The notes: a model not told the origin generated them from the letters alone. Positions 35,864-45,174 are shown, numbered from the stretch's first letter. The stretch: 64,000 bases of DNA from an uncultured Erythrobacter sp. (GCA_947494705.1 CANLVN010000001.1:310001-374000), one strand, 5' to 3'. Translations and numbers: made by a program.

Positions 35864-37558
35864 TCACTCTTCCCTTTCCAGCATGGCGATTGCCTGCTCC
35901 CGCACTTCGCTGCGCATGAACTTGTGGGTCACGTTCCGGGGCAACTCCGAGAAGAGGAACAACCGTTCCGGAAGCTTGAACTTGGCCAGATCCTGGCCGA
36001 GCAGATAGTCTGTCACGCATTCGAGGGAGACTTCGCGCCCCGGATGCGGCACCGCCCCCAGCCCGATGCGTTCCCCCATCACCGGGTCCGGCAAGGCGAA
36101 CACACAGGCTTCGGCAAGGTCCGGATGGCCACCCAGCAGCTGGTCGATCTCTTCCGGAGAAATGTTCACGCCCCCGCGGATGATGAGATCCTTGCAGCGC
36201 CCGACGAACCGCAGGAACCGACCCGATTGTTCGGTCTGAAACAGGTCTCCGGTCTTGAACCAGCCATCGTCGGTGAAGGCACGCTGGGTCTGCTCGGGGG
36301 ACTTCCAATAGCCTTCGAAGACTGCGGGACCGCGAATATGCAGCTCTCCGGGAACACCGTCTTGCTTGATGGGGTCTCCGCCTTCGGGTGGGACCAGACG
36401 CACTTCCATGATCCGTCTGGGCCGATCACCGAAAAAGGGGATCAGCTCGAGAGAGTGCGGAAAATAGCTCGCCCTTTCGACCGGATCGGGAACGTCGTCG
36501 GGACCGGTGATGAGCGTCATGCCTTCGTTGGACCCGAAAATGTTGATGACCGGCAGATCGAAGCGTTCCTGAAAGCCTCCGACCATGGCCGGGGCCAGCG
36601 GAGCCGAACCCGAACCCAGCGTGCGCAGGCTGGACAGATCGACCTGCGCCAGCAGCGCCTCGTTCTGGAGCAGCATGTTGAGCACCGCCGGCGGCGCGAT
36701 GGTGAAACCGGGGCGTTCGGTCGCGATCTGGGCCAGATAGATCTGCGGATCGAACGGGTGATGCAGCACCATGGTGCCCGCAATCCTCAGCCAGCTCATC
36801 GTGATGCCCCCGATCGAGGCCATGTTGATGAGGGGAAACGGATTGAGCATGACGTCGCCATCTTGGAGGCGCGATGTCGTGTAGGTGCCCGGCGCGATGC
36901 CGACCCAGTGGTTGTGAGTGCGTGGCACACCCTTGGGCACGCCGGTGGTGCCCGACGTCCAGCAGATGGTGAAGACATCGTCGGCGCCCACATCGGTCCG
37001 TCGAAGATGCTCCGCCAGCAATTCGGGATTGGGCGGCGCGGCCGAAAGATCCACCGCATCCACGGGAGCGTCTGGCCCGAAGGTCATCAGCGTCATCCCG
37101 TCCCGCATCACCGACCGCGCAACGCGCAGATGGTCTGCGTGATGCATGCGCGTGCCGCAGACAAAGGCCTTGGGTTCGAGGATGCCGAACATCGTCGCCA
37201 GTTCGTGGCTGCGATATTGCACGGCGACCGGACTGATGATCGCACCAATCGTCGCCACGGCGAAGTAGAGCGAAACGAACTCGCTGATGTTTGGCAACTG
37301 GGCAATGACGATGTCATCCTTGCCGATGCCCGCATCCAGCAACGCCCCTGCCAATCTCTCCACCTCGGCCCGCAGCTCCGCATAGCTGAGCCGGCGTGGC
37401 TCTCCGAACGCGAACTCGCCGCGATTGGGTGCATCGACCAGCGCAAGCCTGTCGGGAAATGCCTGCGCATTGTCGAGGAACAGGTCCGCGAGGGTCTTGT
37501 CGCCCCACCAGCCCTGCTCCCGGTACAGCCTTCTCTTGTCCTCTCCCGCAACAATCAT
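35864..37558 (-). CDS. acyl-CoA synthetase (AMP-forming ligase)
   Basis: 564 residues of the ANL superfamily: the ATP/AMP motif TICWTSGTTGVPKGV, then the later GDLF and GRCKDLIIRGGVNISPEEI motifs and a near C-terminal PRNVTHKFMRSEV with the catalytic-type lysine. Sequence features resemble aryl/2,3-dihydroxybenzoate-type ligases, but the substrate is unknown. It adds CoA to a carboxylic acid so that thiolase-type steps can proceed. It is 1 nt from the upstream carotenoid-oxygenase stop and from the downstream thiolase. Confidence 0.87.
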   Translation of the reverse strand: MIVAGEDKRRLYREQGWWGDKTLADLFLDNAQAFPDRLALVDAPNRGEFAFGEPRRLSYAELRAEVERLAGALLDAGIGKDDIVIAQLPNISEFVSLYFAVATIGAIISPVAVQYRSHELATMFGILEPKAFVCGTRMHHADHLRVARSVMRDGMTLMTFGPDAPVDAVDLSAAPPNPELLAEHLRRTDVGADDVFTICWTSGTTGVPKGVPRTHNHWVGIAPGTYTTSRLQDGDVMLNPFPLINMASIGGITMSWLRIAGTMVLHHPFDPQIYLAQIATERPGFTIAPPAVLNMLLQNEALLAQVDLSSLRTLGSGSAPLAPAMVGGFQERFDLPVINIFGSNEGMTLITGPDDVPDPVERASYFPHSLELIPFFGDRPRRIMEVRLVPPEGGDPIKQDGVPGELHIRGPAVFEGYWKSPEQTQRAFTDDGWFKTGDLFQTEQSGRFLRFVGRCKDLIIRGGVNISPEEIDQLLGGHPDLAEACVFALPDPVMGERIGLGAVPHPGREVSLECVTDYLLGQDLAKFKLPERLFLFSELPRNVTHKFMRSEVREQAIAMLEREE

Positions 37559-37559
37559 G

Positions 37560-39056
37560 TCAGGCCGCGAGAACCGAATTTACCGGCATGCAGATGTCAT
37601 CGCCATTGGCCCAGGTGGAGTGGGTTCCCGAACAGATCCGTTCAGGCAGGATTATCCGGCACACCGGTCCGGCCTCGATATTCTTTGCATCCAGGAGGAT
37701 GCATTCTGACCTGTCGGCGTTCGTATCGGCCACATAGGAGATGATATAGCCGTCATCTTCTTCGGTTGCGCCGATCCGCGGCACGAAGGGGCTCTCACTA
37801 GCATAACGCCCTTCGCCCAGTTCGTAAGACCAGCTCTCGCCCGTTACCAGATCGTGTTTCACAATGCCCTTGAACAGGAACCAATAGGGTTCGGGAATGG
37901 CGCTATAGGCATAGCGGTATTTCCGCCCGGCGAATTTCTGGTTGATCATGCCGAATTCCAGAATCCGGTCATCGAGCCTTTGCTCAATGGTCTTGCCAGT
38001 CTTGAGGTTGAAGCGCCAGCGGTGGAGTTTGGGCTTCATCAGCCCTTGCGAAAGATAGGCCATCATCCGCTCGAGACCTTCGGGGGCGTCGGGATAGCTC
38101 TTGGGTTGCGGTTCCTCCTGGAAATAGCCGTCGAGAATGATCTCGTCGCCTTCCTCGTAGGCGTTGATCCAATGGAGCGTGTACGTCGGCTCGGCCTCGA
38201 ACCAGCGGATATCCTCCGGCTGGCCATAGCGCGGGATGATCGCGAAGCGGGTCTTCATCTCCGGATGGAACTCGACCGCATGGACATTGCGCTCGAGCAG
38301 TTCCGCGTTCCAGAACAGGGGCATGTCGTTGAGAATGGAGTAGTTCTCGGTAAAGCACATATCGTGCGGCAGCCGCGGACCGGGCAAGGGTATCGGAACG
38401 TAATGCTTCAGCCGGTTGTCCGGCCCGACCACGCCATAATGCATGTAGGGCGCATGCTTCGAATAATTGAAGAACATCAGCTCGCCGGTCGCCTCATCCA
38501 GCTTGGCGTGCGCGGAAATCCCGTCGAGCGGCACCCAGCCCTCGGTCCCGAACTGCTCCATGGTGAAAGGGTCGAGGCGGTATCCTTCGCCACTCTGGTA
38601 GAAGGTCGAGAGGATCTTGCCCGCATGGACCACCACATCGGTCGATGAACTGTCCTTGAGCCATTCCTGCGCGCCCCAGCCGGAGCGGGTGGACTTGTGC
38701 GGTGGCTCCATCAGCCCCGCCCACAGCGATCGGCCTGCCTCCTTCTCCGCCTCGAACCCCTTGGTTCGCACGAAACGACTGCGATAGCTTGCCTTGCCGT
38801 CCTTGAAACTGATCGAATGAATGAAACCATCGCCATCGAATGGATGGTAGCGCCCGATCGGTTCGTGGACCTGGTTCTCGCCGGTGCGGACGTAGACCCC
38901 GTCGATATCCTTGGGGATTTCTCCGATCACCTCGGCATCGCCATCGGCAAAGGTCGCATTCCATTCGTTATAGGTCGGCCGCCAGGCGCCTTTCATGTAA
39001 GGGTGATCGTTCGGCTGGACCGTGCTCTTGATGGTTTCGACGAGTTCAGCAGGCAT
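37560..39056 (-). CDS. carotenoid/stilbene oxygenase (RPE65 family)
   Basis: 498-residue non-haem iron oxygenase. The four iron-ligand histidines are visible in SAHAKLDEATG, LPHDMCFTEN, YTLHWINAYEE and SGTHSTWAN. Family members cleave C=C bonds in carotenoids, lignostilbenes, resveratrol-type stilbenes or isoeugenol, giving aldehydes. The neighbouring aldehyde dehydrogenase and CoA ligase fit such chemistry. It is one of the genes that makes this cluster a possible stilbene, terpenoid or phenylpropanoid pathway; the natural substrate is not shown. Confidence 0.87.
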   Translation of the reverse strand: MPAELVETIKSTVQPNDHPYMKGAWRPTYNEWNATFADGDAEVIGEIPKDIDGVYVRTGENQVHEPIGRYHPFDGDGFIHSISFKDGKASYRSRFVRTKGFEAEKEAGRSLWAGLMEPPHKSTRSGWGAQEWLKDSSSTDVVVHAGKILSTFYQSGEGYRLDPFTMEQFGTEGWVPLDGISAHAKLDEATGELMFFNYSKHAPYMHYGVVGPDNRLKHYVPIPLPGPRLPHDMCFTENYSILNDMPLFWNAELLERNVHAVEFHPEMKTRFAIIPRYGQPEDIRWFEAEPTYTLHWINAYEEGDEIILDGYFQEEPQPKSYPDAPEGLERMMAYLSQGLMKPKLHRWRFNLKTGKTIEQRLDDRILEFGMINQKFAGRKYRYAYSAIPEPYWFLFKGIVKHDLVTGESWSYELGEGRYASESPFVPRIGATEEDDGYIISYVADTNADRSECILLDAKNIEAGPVCRIILPERICSGTHSTWANGDDICMPVNSVLAA

Positions 39057-40014
39057 TTTCTAACTCCTTTACTTTGAAGGGCGGCATCGCAGCCGATGAC
39101 TGGTACTGTCCGGCTAGCCGGTCGATAATGTCGGCCAGCGGTTCGACCGCCGTTACCGCGCCGACGCCCTGCCCTGCCGACCAGACATTTTTCCATGCCT
39201 TGGCATCGTCCTGCGCATTTTTAAAATTCGGCTTCTTGTCCTCGGACATGTTGGCAGGGTCATGCCCGGCCGCGATCAGGCTGGCCCTCAGCCAGTTTGC
39301 AGTGACGCCGGTGATCCCCTTGGACGGGACGATATCCTCCGCCCCTGCGCTGACGACCATCCGCTTGTATTCCTGCGCCGCCATGCTTTCTTCGCACGCG
39401 ATCAGCGAGGTGCCGAGATAAGCTAGGTCGGCGCCCAGCACTTCGGCCGCGCGGATGCCATGCCCGGTCGAGATAGCCCCGCCGAGCACGATCGGCCCAT
39501 CCCAGAACTGGCGCACTTCCTCGACAAAGGCGAAGCCTGCCGTCTGCCCGGTGTGCCCGCCTGCGCCCGATGCGACCAGCACCAGCCCGTCGACCCCCGC
39601 CGCCGCCGCCTTGCGCGCAAAGCCAACCGAATTGACATCGGCAAACACCAGCCCACCATAGCCATGCACCTTCTCGATCACCCGCGTCGGACTGCCAAGC
39701 GCGGTAATCACCAGCGGCGCGCGATAGCGGATGACAAGGTCCAGATCCGCCGCTAGCCGCTCATTCGACGGATGCACCACCAGATTCGCCGCCCAGGCTG
39801 CCGCATCGGCATCATCGCCCAGCGCCCGGGTGATTTCATCCAGCCACTGGTCGAGGATTTGCGATGTCCGCGCATTCGGCGCCGGAAAGGATCCGATCAT
39901 GCCGGCACGTGACGCCTCGATCACCATTTGCGGACCCGAAACGAGGAACATTGGCGCAGCGATGGCGGGAATGCGCAAATTGCGGGCCAATGCAGGCGGC
40001 AGCCTCTCGATCAT
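39046..40014 (-). CDS. nitronate monooxygenase-like flavoprotein
   Basis: About 322 residues from ATG 40014, with a purine-rich ribosome-binding stretch (GGGGGAAGAGG) directly before it; the TTG at 40035 is less likely. NPD-type TIM-barrel motifs are LRIPAIAAPMFLVSGPQMV at the start and GADLAYLGTSLIACEES near the end. In catabolic clusters such proteins often act on alkene, enoyl or nitronate compounds rather than true nitroalkanes. Its stop overlaps the start of the carotenoid-oxygenase gene by 11 nt. First gene of the minus-strand arm, divergent from the TonB receptor. Confidence 0.82.
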   Translation of the reverse strand: MIERLPPALARNLRIPAIAAPMFLVSGPQMVIEASRAGMIGSFPAPNARTSQILDQWLDEITRALGDDADAAAWAANLVVHPSNERLAADLDLVIRYRAPLVITALGSPTRVIEKVHGYGGLVFADVNSVGFARKAAAAGVDGLVLVASGAGGHTGQTAGFAFVEEVRQFWDGPIVLGGAISTGHGIRAAEVLGADLAYLGTSLIACEESMAAQEYKRMVVSAGAEDIVPSKGITGVTANWLRASLIAAGHDPANMSEDKKPNFKNAQDDAKAWKNVWSAGQGVGAVTAVEPLADIIDRLAGQYQSSAAMPPFKVKELENAC

Positions 40015-40054
40015 CCTCTTCCCCCGGTGCGCCAATGCGATTGCAGTTGCGTAG

Positions 40055-40079
40055 TCATACTAACTTGTTTAATCATACT
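40055..40079. promoter_or_regulatory. candidate operator in the divergent promoter region
   Basis: Two identical TCATACT sites 18 bp apart (start to start) lie in the 134-bp gap between the nitronate monooxygenase and TonB receptor genes. Direct repeats in such a divergent region suit a wHTH regulator, probably the HxlR-type one encoded at the end of the plus-strand arm. This is inference. Confidence 0.4.
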
Positions 40080-40148
40080 CCCGCGCCTGACGCAAGAGCC
40101 GCTCCTTGGGAAATGGGCTTAACGGATGGCAAGATGGGGAGGATAACG

Positions 40149-42476
40149 ATGAATTCATTCGCAAAAATTTTACTCGCTGGCACCATATTGGCTGGCCCTG
40201 CACCGCTGTTCGCACAGGACGTCAGCGCCGACGGCAGCGGTAACGAGGCGACCGATTCTTTGCCCGATAGCGGCGCTCTCGACGTGATCGTGGTGACAGC
40301 ACAGAAGCGCGAGCAAGGTCTGTCCGACGTACCGATCTCGATCTCCGCCGTCTCCGGCGAGACGATCGAATCCTACGGACAATCCAATCTCGAGGCGGTC
40401 TCTTCGTCGATCCCGAACCTCAAGATCACCCAGACGGCGATTGCCAACCGTATTGCCATTCGCGGCATCGCATCGGGCGACAATAAGGGCTTCGAGCAGT
40501 CGGTAGCGATGTTCGTTGACGGGGTCTATTACGGGCGCGACCAGCTCAGCCGAATGCCGTTGGTAGACCTGCAACGGATCGAGGTTCTGCGCGGGCCGCA
40601 GCCGACTCTGTTTGGCAAGAATGCTATTGCCGGCGCAGTGAATGTCGTGAGTCGTCGGCCGACGAGCGACTTCGAAGGCTCCCTCAGCGCGAGCTACGAA
40701 TTCGAGCACGAGGAAGCGCGAGTAACGGGCGTAGTCTCTGGCCCGATCTCGGAAAGCGTCGGGGCGCGCGTCGTGGGCTACTACCGCCACATGGACGGTT
40801 ACTTCTATAACACGCGGCAGGAACGCAACGAGCCCAATGTCCGCGAAGCTTTCATGCGCGGCATTCTGGCGTTCGAAGGCAATAGCCCGCTTTCTGCGGA
40901 CCTGAAGCTGGAATACGCGGACTTCAAGACCAAGGGCCAACCGCGCGAAGCTTTTGGCCCGGTCGGGACCTACAGTGCGATCTTTGCCGGTCCGCTGTTT
41001 GTCGAAACCGACGAGGACTATGTCCGTGCCGACGGTGGATATGAAAGCCGCAACAAGATCTTCAACGCCGTTCTCAACGCAAATTTGGAACTGGGCGATC
41101 ACACGCTCACATCGGTCACGGGCTATCTCGACTACGATGTCGAGGAAACGATCGACGTCGACTTCACCAATCTCCCGCTGCTCGACGGGACGCAGCAATC
41201 GGAAGATTACCGCCAGATTTCGCAGGAACTGCGCATTACCTCACCCGGCGATGCGGCGTTCAACTACATCGCGGGGGTCTATTACCAGAACACAAAGCTG
41301 GGCGTGACCGATCACGTCCAGTTCAACCCGTTCTTCTTCGCCACTCCTTTCCGGGCGCTGGGAGACACCGCGAACGACCGGATCTATTCGCAGAAGTCCG
41401 ACCTGATTTCTGTCTTCGCGCAAGGTGAGATCTCTCTCACCGATGCCCTGCGCGTCACGCTGGGCGCACGGTTCAACCACGAAAGCAAGTCCGGCAGCCG
41501 ATCACTCGAGGTCAATCGCGGGCCGCTGAGTCTTGCAGCCGTGCCAGCGATCGTCGATCCGGTCGTGATCGGCACATTCCGTGCGCTCAATATCGAAGCG
41601 CACAATATCTCGGGCAAGCTGAGCGAGAATTCGTTCAACCCGATGGCGAACATCCAGTATGACATCAGCGACGATCTGCTGCTCTATGCCTCCTTCGCCC
41701 GCGGCTCGAAGGCCGGGGGCTTCGACGTTCGCGGCAATTCGCTGCCCAGCTCGACTACTGTCAGGACACCCGGCGCGTTCGAGTTCGGGGATGAGCGGGC
41801 GGACAATTTCGAAGTCGGCCTGAAATACCAGACCCGCGACCTGGCCATCAACGTTTCTGCCTATCGCACCAAATACACCAATCTGCAGACCAATGTGTTC
41901 GACGACGTGCTGAACTTCAACGTCAAGAACGCTTCGGGTGCCAAGACGCACGGCGTGGAAGCCGACATGCGCTGGGCGGTGGACGATCACTTCACCCTGA
42001 GCGGGGCGATCGCCTATCTCGATTTCGAGTTCACCGATTTCCCGCTCGGCCAGTGCTATTTCCAGCAGGTTCCCGACAATGGAACCTTCTGCAGCTACAG
42101 CGGCAAGCGCAACGCCCTCACGCCCGAGTGGTCGGGCAACCTCAACGGCGATTTCAGCCATGAGATCGGAGTTAACATGAAGTTCGGCGTGAACCTCAAT
42201 GCCGACTTCTCCAGCAGTTATATCGCTGCAGCCAATCTCGATCCGAGAACGCGGCAGAGTGGCTATGTCAAAATGGGCGCGCGCATCTCGCTCGGCCATG
42301 TCGATGACAACTGGACCGTCGCGCTGGTCGGTCGCAATCTGACCAATGAACGCATTATGCAGACCGCAGGCGCGCTTCCGCTGGCGACCACCTTTACCGG
42401 TGGCACAGGAATTGCCTACAATGCGATCTATGACCGACCGCGCAACATTGCCCTCCAGTTCGACGTGAAGTTCTAG
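40149..42476 (+). CDS. TonB-dependent outer-membrane receptor
   Basis: About 775 residues from the ATG at 40149 (signal peptide FAKILLAGTILAGPAPLFAQ); the ORF track start is far upstream and overlaps the divergent gene. The TonB box/plug motif LDVIVVTAQKREQGLSDVPISI, the plug domain (FGKNAIAGAVNVVSRRPTSD) and the C-terminal barrel ending NIALQFDVKF match the carbohydrate/aromatic-uptake receptors common in Sphingomonadales. It likely imports the cluster's substrate across the outer membrane. It is followed by a serine hydrolase gene 5 nt downstream. Confidence 0.92.
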   Translation: MNSFAKILLAGTILAGPAPLFAQDVSADGSGNEATDSLPDSGALDVIVVTAQKREQGLSDVPISISAVSGETIESYGQSNLEAVSSSIPNLKITQTAIANRIAIRGIASGDNKGFEQSVAMFVDGVYYGRDQLSRMPLVDLQRIEVLRGPQPTLFGKNAIAGAVNVVSRRPTSDFEGSLSASYEFEHEEARVTGVVSGPISESVGARVVGYYRHMDGYFYNTRQERNEPNVREAFMRGILAFEGNSPLSADLKLEYADFKTKGQPREAFGPVGTYSAIFAGPLFVETDEDYVRADGGYESRNKIFNAVLNANLELGDHTLTSVTGYLDYDVEETIDVDFTNLPLLDGTQQSEDYRQISQELRITSPGDAAFNYIAGVYYQNTKLGVTDHVQFNPFFFATPFRALGDTANDRIYSQKSDLISVFAQGEISLTDALRVTLGARFNHESKSGSRSLEVNRGPLSLAAVPAIVDPVVIGTFRALNIEAHNISGKLSENSFNPMANIQYDISDDLLLYASFARGSKAGGFDVRGNSLPSSTTVRTPGAFEFGDERADNFEVGLKYQTRDLAINVSAYRTKYTNLQTNVFDDVLNFNVKNASGAKTHGVEADMRWAVDDHFTLSGAIAYLDFEFTDFPLGQCYFQQVPDNGTFCSYSGKRNALTPEWSGNLNGDFSHEIGVNMKFGVNLNADFSSSYIAAANLDPRTRQSGYVKMGARISLGHVDDNWTVALVGRNLTNERIMQTAGALPLATTFTGGTGIAYNAIYDRPRNIALQFDVKF

Positions 42477-42480
42477 GGCC

Positions 42481-43800
42481 ATGCGATCGACTGCATCCAG
42501 GGTGCTGGCCGGCCTCCTGCTCGCTTTTGGCACACAGCTTGAGGCGCAGGAACCACCGGCCAGTCCGCAGGACAGCGATCCGGAACTACTGGGCTGGATG
42601 GAAGGCGCACCGCCGCCTTCCGACCGGCTGGTGCGGCACGGTGATGGGAGTTTCTACCGGTTCCCGCGCACCCGCTGGGCGTTTTCCAACATGCGCGCCC
42701 TGTTCCCGACCGCCAATATCTGGCGAGGTCCAGCTGCGCCGAGCGAGCTCCCGCTCAGCTTGCGGGACGATCTCGATGCGGTCACCTTCCTCCCTCTCGG
42801 CAGCGACCGGCCGATGCGGTGGGACGAGGCGCTTTCGGCCAGCTATGCTGATGCGGTTATCGTGCTGCATCGCGGCGCGATCGTCTATGAACGCTATTTC
42901 GGGGTCACGCGCGAGAACACCCCGCATATGTCGTTCTCGATGACCAAATCCTACTATGGCACGCTTGCAGCGATGCTGGTGGAAGACGGTACGTTGGACG
43001 AGACGGCGACGGTGGCGAGCTATATTCCCGAACTGGCGCAGAGCGGATTCGGCGATGCGACGATACGCCAGGTGCTCGATATGACGACCGGCATCCTTTA
43101 TTCGGAAGATTACACCGATCCCAAAGCCGATGTCTTTGCATTCGCGCTGGCCGGCGAGATATTCCCGCGCCCGGCTGGGTACGCCGGCCCGGATGGGTTC
43201 TATGCCTACCTTCCGACCTTAAACAAGGAGCACGAGCACGGGGGACAATTCACTTACAAATCGGTCAACACCGAGGTACTCGGCTGGCTGATTGCGCGGG
43301 CCACCGGCCGCAATCCGATTGATGTCCTGCAGGAGCGGATCTGGGGTAAGCTCGGCGCGCAGGAAGACGCCTACATATTGGTCGATTCGCACGGGACCGG
43401 CTGGGCGGCAGGCGGCCTCAGTGCAACCTTGCGCGACCATGCCCGCTTCGGCGAGATGATGCGGTTGGGGGGCAATTTCAACGGACAGCAGATCGTCCCA
43501 CAATCGATCATTGATGGGATCCGAGCAGGCGCTAGCAAGGCCGATTTCGCCAAGGCAGGGTACAAGACGTTACCCGGCTGGAGCTATCGCGGCCAATGGT
43601 GGGTGAGCCACAACCGCAACGGGGCGTTCGCGGCGCGCGGCGTCCACGGACAGACAATCTATATCGACCCTGCGGCGGAGATGGTGATCGTCCGGCTCGC
43701 TTCGCATCCCTATGCCGCCAATGCTAATATCGATCCGGTCAGCCTACCCGCCTATCAGGCGATAGCGGATCACCTCTCCAGCTCACGGCACGCCCACTGA
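42481..43800 (+). CDS. serine hydrolase (class C beta-lactamase-like)
   Basis: 439 residues. A signal peptide is followed by the SxxK motif SMTK (Ser-Met-Thr-Lys) in MSFSMTKSYYGT, the Tyr-x-Asn-type YKSVNTEVL and a terminal HGQTIY motif instead of the classical KTG box. Such proteins include esterases and 6-aminohexanoate-type hydrolases. Periplasmic location, next to the receptor, suggests cleavage of an ester or amide in the imported compound. The ATG directly follows the receptor stop, so the two are probably co-translated. Confidence 0.8.
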   Translation: MRSTASRVLAGLLLAFGTQLEAQEPPASPQDSDPELLGWMEGAPPPSDRLVRHGDGSFYRFPRTRWAFSNMRALFPTANIWRGPAAPSELPLSLRDDLDAVTFLPLGSDRPMRWDEALSASYADAVIVLHRGAIVYERYFGVTRENTPHMSFSMTKSYYGTLAAMLVEDGTLDETATVASYIPELAQSGFGDATIRQVLDMTTGILYSEDYTDPKADVFAFALAGEIFPRPAGYAGPDGFYAYLPTLNKEHEHGGQFTYKSVNTEVLGWLIARATGRNPIDVLQERIWGKLGAQEDAYILVDSHGTGWAAGGLSATLRDHARFGEMMRLGGNFNGQQIVPQSIIDGIRAGASKADFAKAGYKTLPGWSYRGQWWVSHNRNGAFAARGVHGQTIYIDPAAEMVIVRLASHPYAANANIDPVSLPAYQAIADHLSSSRHAH

Positions 43801-43807
43801 ATTAAGC

Positions 43808-44728
43808 ATGAAACCTGAAACGATCAGAGCCTGCTCTATCTGGCGCGCGCTGGAAGTGGTCGGCGACATCCCCGTGCTGCTGATAATGGAGCGAGCATTT
43901 CTGGGCACAAATAACTTCGCCGGCTTTGTCGAAGAAACCGGCGTCCCGCGCTCGGTGGTGAGTGATCGGCTGAAGCGCCTCGTGGCCGAGAATTGCCTGG
44001 TAAAGAAACCGGATCCGGGGCAGCGTAACAGCCGCTATCGGTTGACGCAGAAGGGCCGTGACCTATTCCCCGCAGCTCTGGCCATGCTCGGCTGGCAGCA
44101 CCGCTGGGAATTTGGCAGGCGCGGATATGCTGTGCAGCTCTTTCACTCCGGCTGCGGCTCGGTCGTCGAGCCGCGTGCCAGTTGCCTCAGCTGTGCGGCG
44201 GAAATCGACCCGCGCGAGGTCGTATGGGAGCCGGGACCGGGCCTTGTGCAGGTCGTACCGTATTACAGCGGGCGACGGCGCCCATCAAAGCCAGTTGCTT
44301 CTCGGCGCGGTAAAGCGGCGTTGGTCGATACCGTGATCGAGCTTTTCGGCGATCGTTGGTCGACCTTGATTGTCAGGGCTATGTTCTCGGGAATTCACAG
44401 GTTTGATCAGATCCAGCAGGATACGCTGATGGCACCCAATATCCTCTCCGGTCGGATCGCAAAACTAATCGAGTCCGGTATTCTGAAGGCGCAGCAGTAT
44501 CAGGAAAATCCACCCAGATACGAATATCGGCTGACGGCGAAGGGGCGCGATCTCTATCCAGTGATTCTGGCGCTTTTGCAGTGGGGTGATCGCTACTATT
44601 CTGACAAGAAGGGGCCACCCTTGCTCCTGTCACACAAGCCCTGCGGCAATTCGCTGGAACTGGTCATGGCCTGCGATCATTGCGGGGGCAGACTCGACCT
44701 AAGCGAGGTGTCATATCGCACCGCCTGA
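43808..44728 (+). CDS. tandem HxlR-type transcriptional regulator with HxxC-x9-CxxC motifs
   Basis: 306 residues, apparently an internal duplication: each half has an HxlR winged-helix domain (VVGDIPVLLIMERAFLGTNNFAGF; LFGDRWSTLIVRAMFSGIHRFDQI) followed by the same cysteine pattern, H-x2-C-x9-C-x2-C (HSGCGSVVEPRASCLSC and HKPCGNSLELVMACDHC). Both halves also end with acidic IDPREV and LDLSEV stretches. It is the last gene of the TonB receptor arm and is probably the regulator of both arms of the divergent cluster. The cysteine motifs look like metal or thiol-sensor knuckles; their role is unproven. Confidence 0.83.
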   Translation: MKPETIRACSIWRALEVVGDIPVLLIMERAFLGTNNFAGFVEETGVPRSVVSDRLKRLVAENCLVKKPDPGQRNSRYRLTQKGRDLFPAALAMLGWQHRWEFGRRGYAVQLFHSGCGSVVEPRASCLSCAAEIDPREVVWEPGPGLVQVVPYYSGRRRPSKPVASRRGKAALVDTVIELFGDRWSTLIVRAMFSGIHRFDQIQQDTLMAPNILSGRIAKLIESGILKAQQYQENPPRYEYRLTAKGRDLYPVILALLQWGDRYYSDKKGPPLLLSHKPCGNSLELVMACDHCGGRLDLSEVSYRTA

Positions 44729-44924
44729 ATTGTGCTTGGTTCGCCCGCAGAAATGCAGCGTCGCCCCTTCACCTGCTACAACCCGGCCACTTCTGCGCGA
44801 TTCCTCAGGCAAGACTCGAACTCACGCTAGAAATCGGAACCTTTGCGACGCATCCCTTTAAGGAAGGGCGGGAACAAGCCGATGCGCTAGAGTGACAATT
44901 CGGTTGTGAGCCGGAGCTCGCAGC
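44729..44924. other. intergenic region right of the catabolic cluster
   Basis: About 200 bp after the HxlR-type regulator gene with no gene. It leads into the integrase-arm-like repeats of 44925-45114. Confidence 0.5.
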
Positions 44925-45114
44925 TGGGGGTATCGTCTAATTCTGTGCTGCTTGAAAATACCCCCACAAAGGCTCCGGCTTCAAGCGAACACATACGCAC
45001 GCATACGGCTCGAAGCGGACTGGCGTGGTAGCACATCTGTTATTGAAATCAGTAATTTGAGCCGAAAATCCGGACGCATACGGACACAAGCGAACCCATG
45101 CGGACGCTATTTCC
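44925..45114. repeat. attachment-arm-like repeat region
   Basis: Short repeated motifs resembling integrase arm sites: GGGGGTAT and ATACCCCC near both ends of 44925-44980, and several copies of GCATACGG and AAGCGAAC in 44980-45105. A related CCCCCACTGATACCCCT string occurs at the left end near 31245-31260. This suits the end of an integrated element next to an att site. Inference. Confidence 0.4.
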
Positions 45115-45162
45115 TGGTAACAGAGGAGGGACTCGAACACCCGACACGCGGATTATGATTCC
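45115..45162 (-). other. tRNA 3'-half-like fragment / right att site
   Basis: On the minus strand the string reads GGAATCATAATCC (an anticodon-like loop with CAT), then GTGTCGGGTGTTCGAGT (T-loop TTCGAGT) and a CCA end (CTGTTACCA). The D-arm and 5' acceptor are missing, and the T-stem has mismatches, so it is not a working tRNA. It resembles the 3' half of tRNA-Met(CAT). It carries the right copy of the 18-bp repeat also seen at 31166. Confidence 0.55.
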
Positions 45163-45174
45163 AAAGTGAACGGG

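Noticed and set aside
35699-37744. 681-residue plus-strand ORF
   Set aside because: Antisense to the CoA ligase and carotenoid-oxygenase genes; no known motif.
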